This document shows positions 61,015-64,000 of a stretch of DNA of 64,000 nt, one piece after another. Source of the stretch: Echinometra lucunter. Lineage: Eukaryota > Echinodermata > Echinoidea > Camarodonta > Echinometridae. Below the pieces are notes generated by a model. The model did not search any database, was not told the DNA's origin, and saw only the letters and a list, made by a program, of their open reading frames with translations. The DNA is taken from positions 9,239,142-9,303,141 of the forward strand of contig CM057151.1 in assembly GCA_029962745.1 (NCBI GenBank), read 5' to 3'. Both the position numbers and the translations under genes were made by a program. Every line of letters begins with the position of its first letter. The stretch's first letter is position 1.

Positions 61015-61250
61015 GGAGGAGGAGGAGGAGGAGGAGGAGAAGAAGTATGGTAGTATTATGATGAGGAGGAAGATGGTAATGATGATAATTGCTCGTTTTG
61101 TCTTGAACTCCCCACAGTGATGAGGAGAAGGAGGATGACAGCATCACAGCAGGTATCGAAATGATGTTGTTGATGATGTTGATGATGAAGAGGAGGAGGA
61201 GGGGAAGGAGGATTATGATGATGATGATGATGTTAATGATTATGGTGTTA
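61015..61250 (+). repeat. GAG/GAT-rich simple repeats
   Basis: (GGA)n at 61015-61041 and GATGAT/GAGGAG repeats at 61160-61250. A further (GAT)n lies at 61668-61691. Confidence 0.9.
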
Positions 61251-62914
61251 ATGACGTTGATGATTGGCCCATTTAAACTTTTTTTTAAAAATGTTCTTGT
61301 AATTACCATTTACACTACTGGAAGGAAAAACAGAAAACTCTTTGGGTTTACTTGCCTTTGGAACATTCAGGTTTCTTTGTTGTGTATTGCACATATACAA
61401 CTGTTGCTGCTCCTGCAGTAGTGGGCAAGGAGAGTCACATAAGAAAAAACCTGAATAATTGCTCTCTTTTTATATAGATTGAGCATTTTTTGTGTGAAAA
61501 CCATCAGATGGGGTTTTTGCCAGAGTTTTAAAACGGCACACTGTAGTGGTGAGTCTTTTATCAGCATTTTTAGTCGGTTTATGGGTAGTTACCTAGCAAC
61601 TTCTGAGGAAACTCCAAAATTGGAGGAAAAAAAACACATTGTTCTTGCTTGCAGTGTAAATGCCCCTAATGATGATGATGATGATGATGTCATCTAAGGT
61701 GCACTTTTCCTTCGTAGTCCCTGCCCTCTTACCCCCGACAGTACACTCACTCTAATCAATCAAAGACCCAGCCTGAGATGGCTCTATACAAAGCAAACCT
61801 CTTGATAGTACTTATAATAATGTAATTGCAGTCATCTATTCACCTACAACTTTTAACAGTACAATGTCCTCCGAAGCCGATTTGTAATTGGTTCATGAGT
61901 GTTGCCACGTGTTGAAGTCCCCATGTTAGAAACATGCAGAATTAAAGGGCTTATTGACATTTCAAAAGTATTTGACTTGTGATTAATCTTGAAAAAGTAT
62001 ATCAAAACAGTTCCATACAAAAATGATTATCGTGTAGTGGACTGAAAAGACAAATATCAATTGTTTTGTATATCTGTTGTCTTTCTAAAGACTAAGAAAA
62101 GTGATTATTCATAAATTAAATTTGAGGGAAAATATACCAGTATATTGTGTTTGTTCTTTATTATCTTGCTAGTTCTAACACTTAACGTTGTTTTTTATCA
62201 TTCCCCAAAGAGTATACTTTTAAAATGACAATTTTTACTGTGGTATGAAAAACATTCCTATCCATCTCTTATATTCTCATACATAATGCATGGGTAGAAT
62301 TTTAGTTATTCAAGAATACGTGAGACAAGGATATCCATTTCCAGTAATTCATGAGAAAGTCACTAGACACATATCACCATGCTAGACACATCTATTCATA
62401 CATTCAGCTTTTGAAAACATATCTGATTGTCTGGTGTAACTGTTGAATCATTTTTCTTGTCCTATCCCTGAGGAGTAAAAACACTCACCAGATAGGAGGA
62501 TCAAATTCCTCCAGAAATGGAAATTGGTAGGAGCGACCATGATTTCCAAGGAGGGTGAAGAATTATACCTCCCAGCATGCATTTTCATAATTCATAGGGC
62601 AGTGGCCCCCAACCCTCATCTCTGAGGGGGCTGTAAACCAAGTAACACCTATATCATTAATGTTACGAGTCAAGGAATGGGGGTCATGTGACAGGGAGAT
62701 GTTCCCTCATTCTCATCCAAAACTGCCATTTAGGGACTTGGTTCCCTCTCCTGGCTCATCACTCATTCTTTTGTCCCCAGTTCATCCCAAGGGTGTGTCC
62801 ACACTTCCATGCAAGAACAATGAATAATGCTAGGGGATTAAGTAGAGAAGTAGAGAGGGTTCGCACTGCATCAACGTTCAAGATTTAAAAGCTAGAGTTC
62901 ATGCTTTTGCCTTG

Positions 62915-63840
62915 CTAGATGAGATATGCCATGATGTTAGTGGTTTGAATGTGAACACATTTATGCTTAGCGTAGTGATTGGTTTGAACACATACACAGC
63001 TTTATGTTGGGGATCCTTAGGCAGAAATAATGAGAAGTATGCCTTGGGATTTAATGTGAACATGATAGCCTCTAGCTGTTCTCTTGTTGAATAAGACATG
63101 ATATTTGAAGAAATCCATGTTTAAGGTTTTTGCTGAAAACCTTGCTGAAAGAGACACGAGTATTATAGCATCACTGTTAGGATTCAGTGTGAACATGCTT
63201 ATACTCTAACTGTTCCCTTGCTCAGAGAGACATGATGTGTGACATAATCAGTGTTAGGATTCAGTGTGAACATGCCCATACTCTAGTTTAAAGACCCCAG
63301 TTTTCTGCGATACGGAAAACGGAAAAATTTCATGGAATTTGGAAAGAACACAGAATTCACGGAATTTTACAGAAAACACAATTTTTCAGGCCCAAAAAAT
63401 TTGAAGAACGAAAAATACATACAGTGAAAATAATGAAAAACAAAGCAAAATCTAATAAACCAAGCCATGCATCAGCGGAAAATTTGGATCAAACTTGTTT
63501 GCATTGTTAAGCTTGTGTTTGCCAAGCTTTATCTGCATATACTGCAGTGCAGTGCATACAACTTAAGTTTTTCTAAGATTTTTACTACTTACAATTGCTT
63601 TATCATATGTTTTGTTCATGTCACCAAAGAACACAGAATCTGAAGTTTAGAACACTGAAGAACACAGAATTTGCATTTTAGAAAATGGAAAACTTGGGAC
63701 TTTACTCTAGTTGTTCCCGTGTGGATAGAGACATGATGTGTGATATCATCATAGTTAGGATTCAGTTTGAACATGCCCATACTCTAGCTGTTCCCTTGCT
63801 GATAGAGACATGATGTATGATAGCATCAATCAAAGGGAAG
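62915..63840 (+). repeat. Degenerate 77-bp tandem repeat, interrupted
   Basis: The unit contains GTTAGGATTCAGTGTGAACA, TGCCCATACTCTAGCTGTTC and GATAGAGACATGATGT. GTTAG anchors lie at 63176, 63253 and, after removing the 424 bases added by the insertion, again 77 bp on (63754). Older, diverged units extend left to about 62,915. Confidence 0.7.
63287..63702. mobile_element. 416-bp insertion with 8-bp target duplication (hAT-like MITE)
   Basis: TACTCTAG is present at 63279-63286 and again at 63703-63710; intact repeat units have it once, so the empty site is visible nearby. The element's ends AAAGACCCCAGTTTTC and GAAAACTTGGGACTT are imperfect inverted repeats. An 8-bp duplication fits hAT (or P/Merlin) superfamilies. 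The interior carries GAAGAACACAGAAT repeats and no ORF. Confidence 0.7.
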
Positions 63841-64000
63841 ACACATGACAGTAAGATGGATAGATGCCATCCTACTGAATAAAGAGCTTATGAAAGCTTT
63901 CACGTAGATCTAGCAGCAGAGCCATTAATGTCTTCCCATCATGGAATCTTTAGGAATCTAAAGCATCACCACTAAATCTTTCTTTGCTGCTGGTACGAAA

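Larger units (their letters stand above)
47409..64000. other. 16.6 kb without a supportable gene
   Basis: After the ACP6 stop I find no exon chain with homology. The segment contains the ACP6 3' UTR (AATAAA at 48416), MITEs (47462-47736, 51264-51334), LINE/SINE tails (54435-54515, 55590-55700, 60225-60450), microsatellites, a perfect hairpin (54585-54627), an interrupted 77-bp tandem repeat (62900-63840), and several less AT-rich, repeat-poor blocks (52640-52870, 55260-55400, 56760-57000, 57400-57790, 59640-60080, 62460-62880) that could be regulatory DNA. Confidence 0.55.

Overview
The window is animal nuclear DNA. It is AT-rich, its genes are split by introns of 0.1 to 4.5 kb, and splice sites and reading phases fit together. 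The repeat content (L2/CR1-type LINE pieces, tRNA-derived SINE-like sequence, Helitron-like elements with about 150-bp internal repeats, many short inverted-repeat elements, long poly-C/poly-G runs) suggests a marine invertebrate. I lean towards a deuterostome such as an echinoderm, but the sequence alone does not prove the species. There are no operons, CRISPR arrays, rRNA genes or convincing tRNA genes.

Layout. (1) 209-6098, plus strand: the last ten exons of an acylaminoacyl-peptidase gene (APEH), which begins outside the window. The exons encode the serine-hydrolase domain with all three catalytic residues. (2) 6099-14136: gap between the convergent APEH and PTPDC1 genes, filled with inverted-repeat elements, LINE relics and one Helitron-like element. 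(3) 14137-24633, minus strand: a PTPDC1-type dual-specificity phosphatase in 12 exons (about 697 aa), with a 5'-truncated LINE inside one intron. (4) 24634-30206: the region between the divergent PTPDC1 and ACP6 genes, with a broken Ty3/gypsy fragment, a 1-kb palindromic structure and a CpG-rich stretch just before ACP6. (5) 30207-47408, plus strand: an ACP6-type lysophosphatidic/histidine acid phosphatase in 8 exons, with a GC-AG first intron and one exon junction that does not resolve simply. (6) 47409-64000: about 16.6 kb with no gene I can support. It holds microsatellites, LINE/SINE tails, possible regulatory blocks and a 77-bp tandem repeat split by a 416-bp insertion with an 8-bp target duplication.

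The three genes are unrelated in function: cytosolic N-acyl-peptide hydrolysis, a cilium/centrosome-associated phosphatase, and mitochondrial lipid phosphate hydrolysis. Nothing shows that they act together.

The best lead is in APEH. A second 31-nt candidate exon (4253-4283) lies 49 nt after the constitutive 31-nt exon (4173-4203). It has the same length, the same phases and good splice sites. Using either one keeps the frame; using both creates a stop at once. This is the layout of mutually exclusive exons. A decayed copy of the catalytic-serine exon's start lies just upstream in the same gene.
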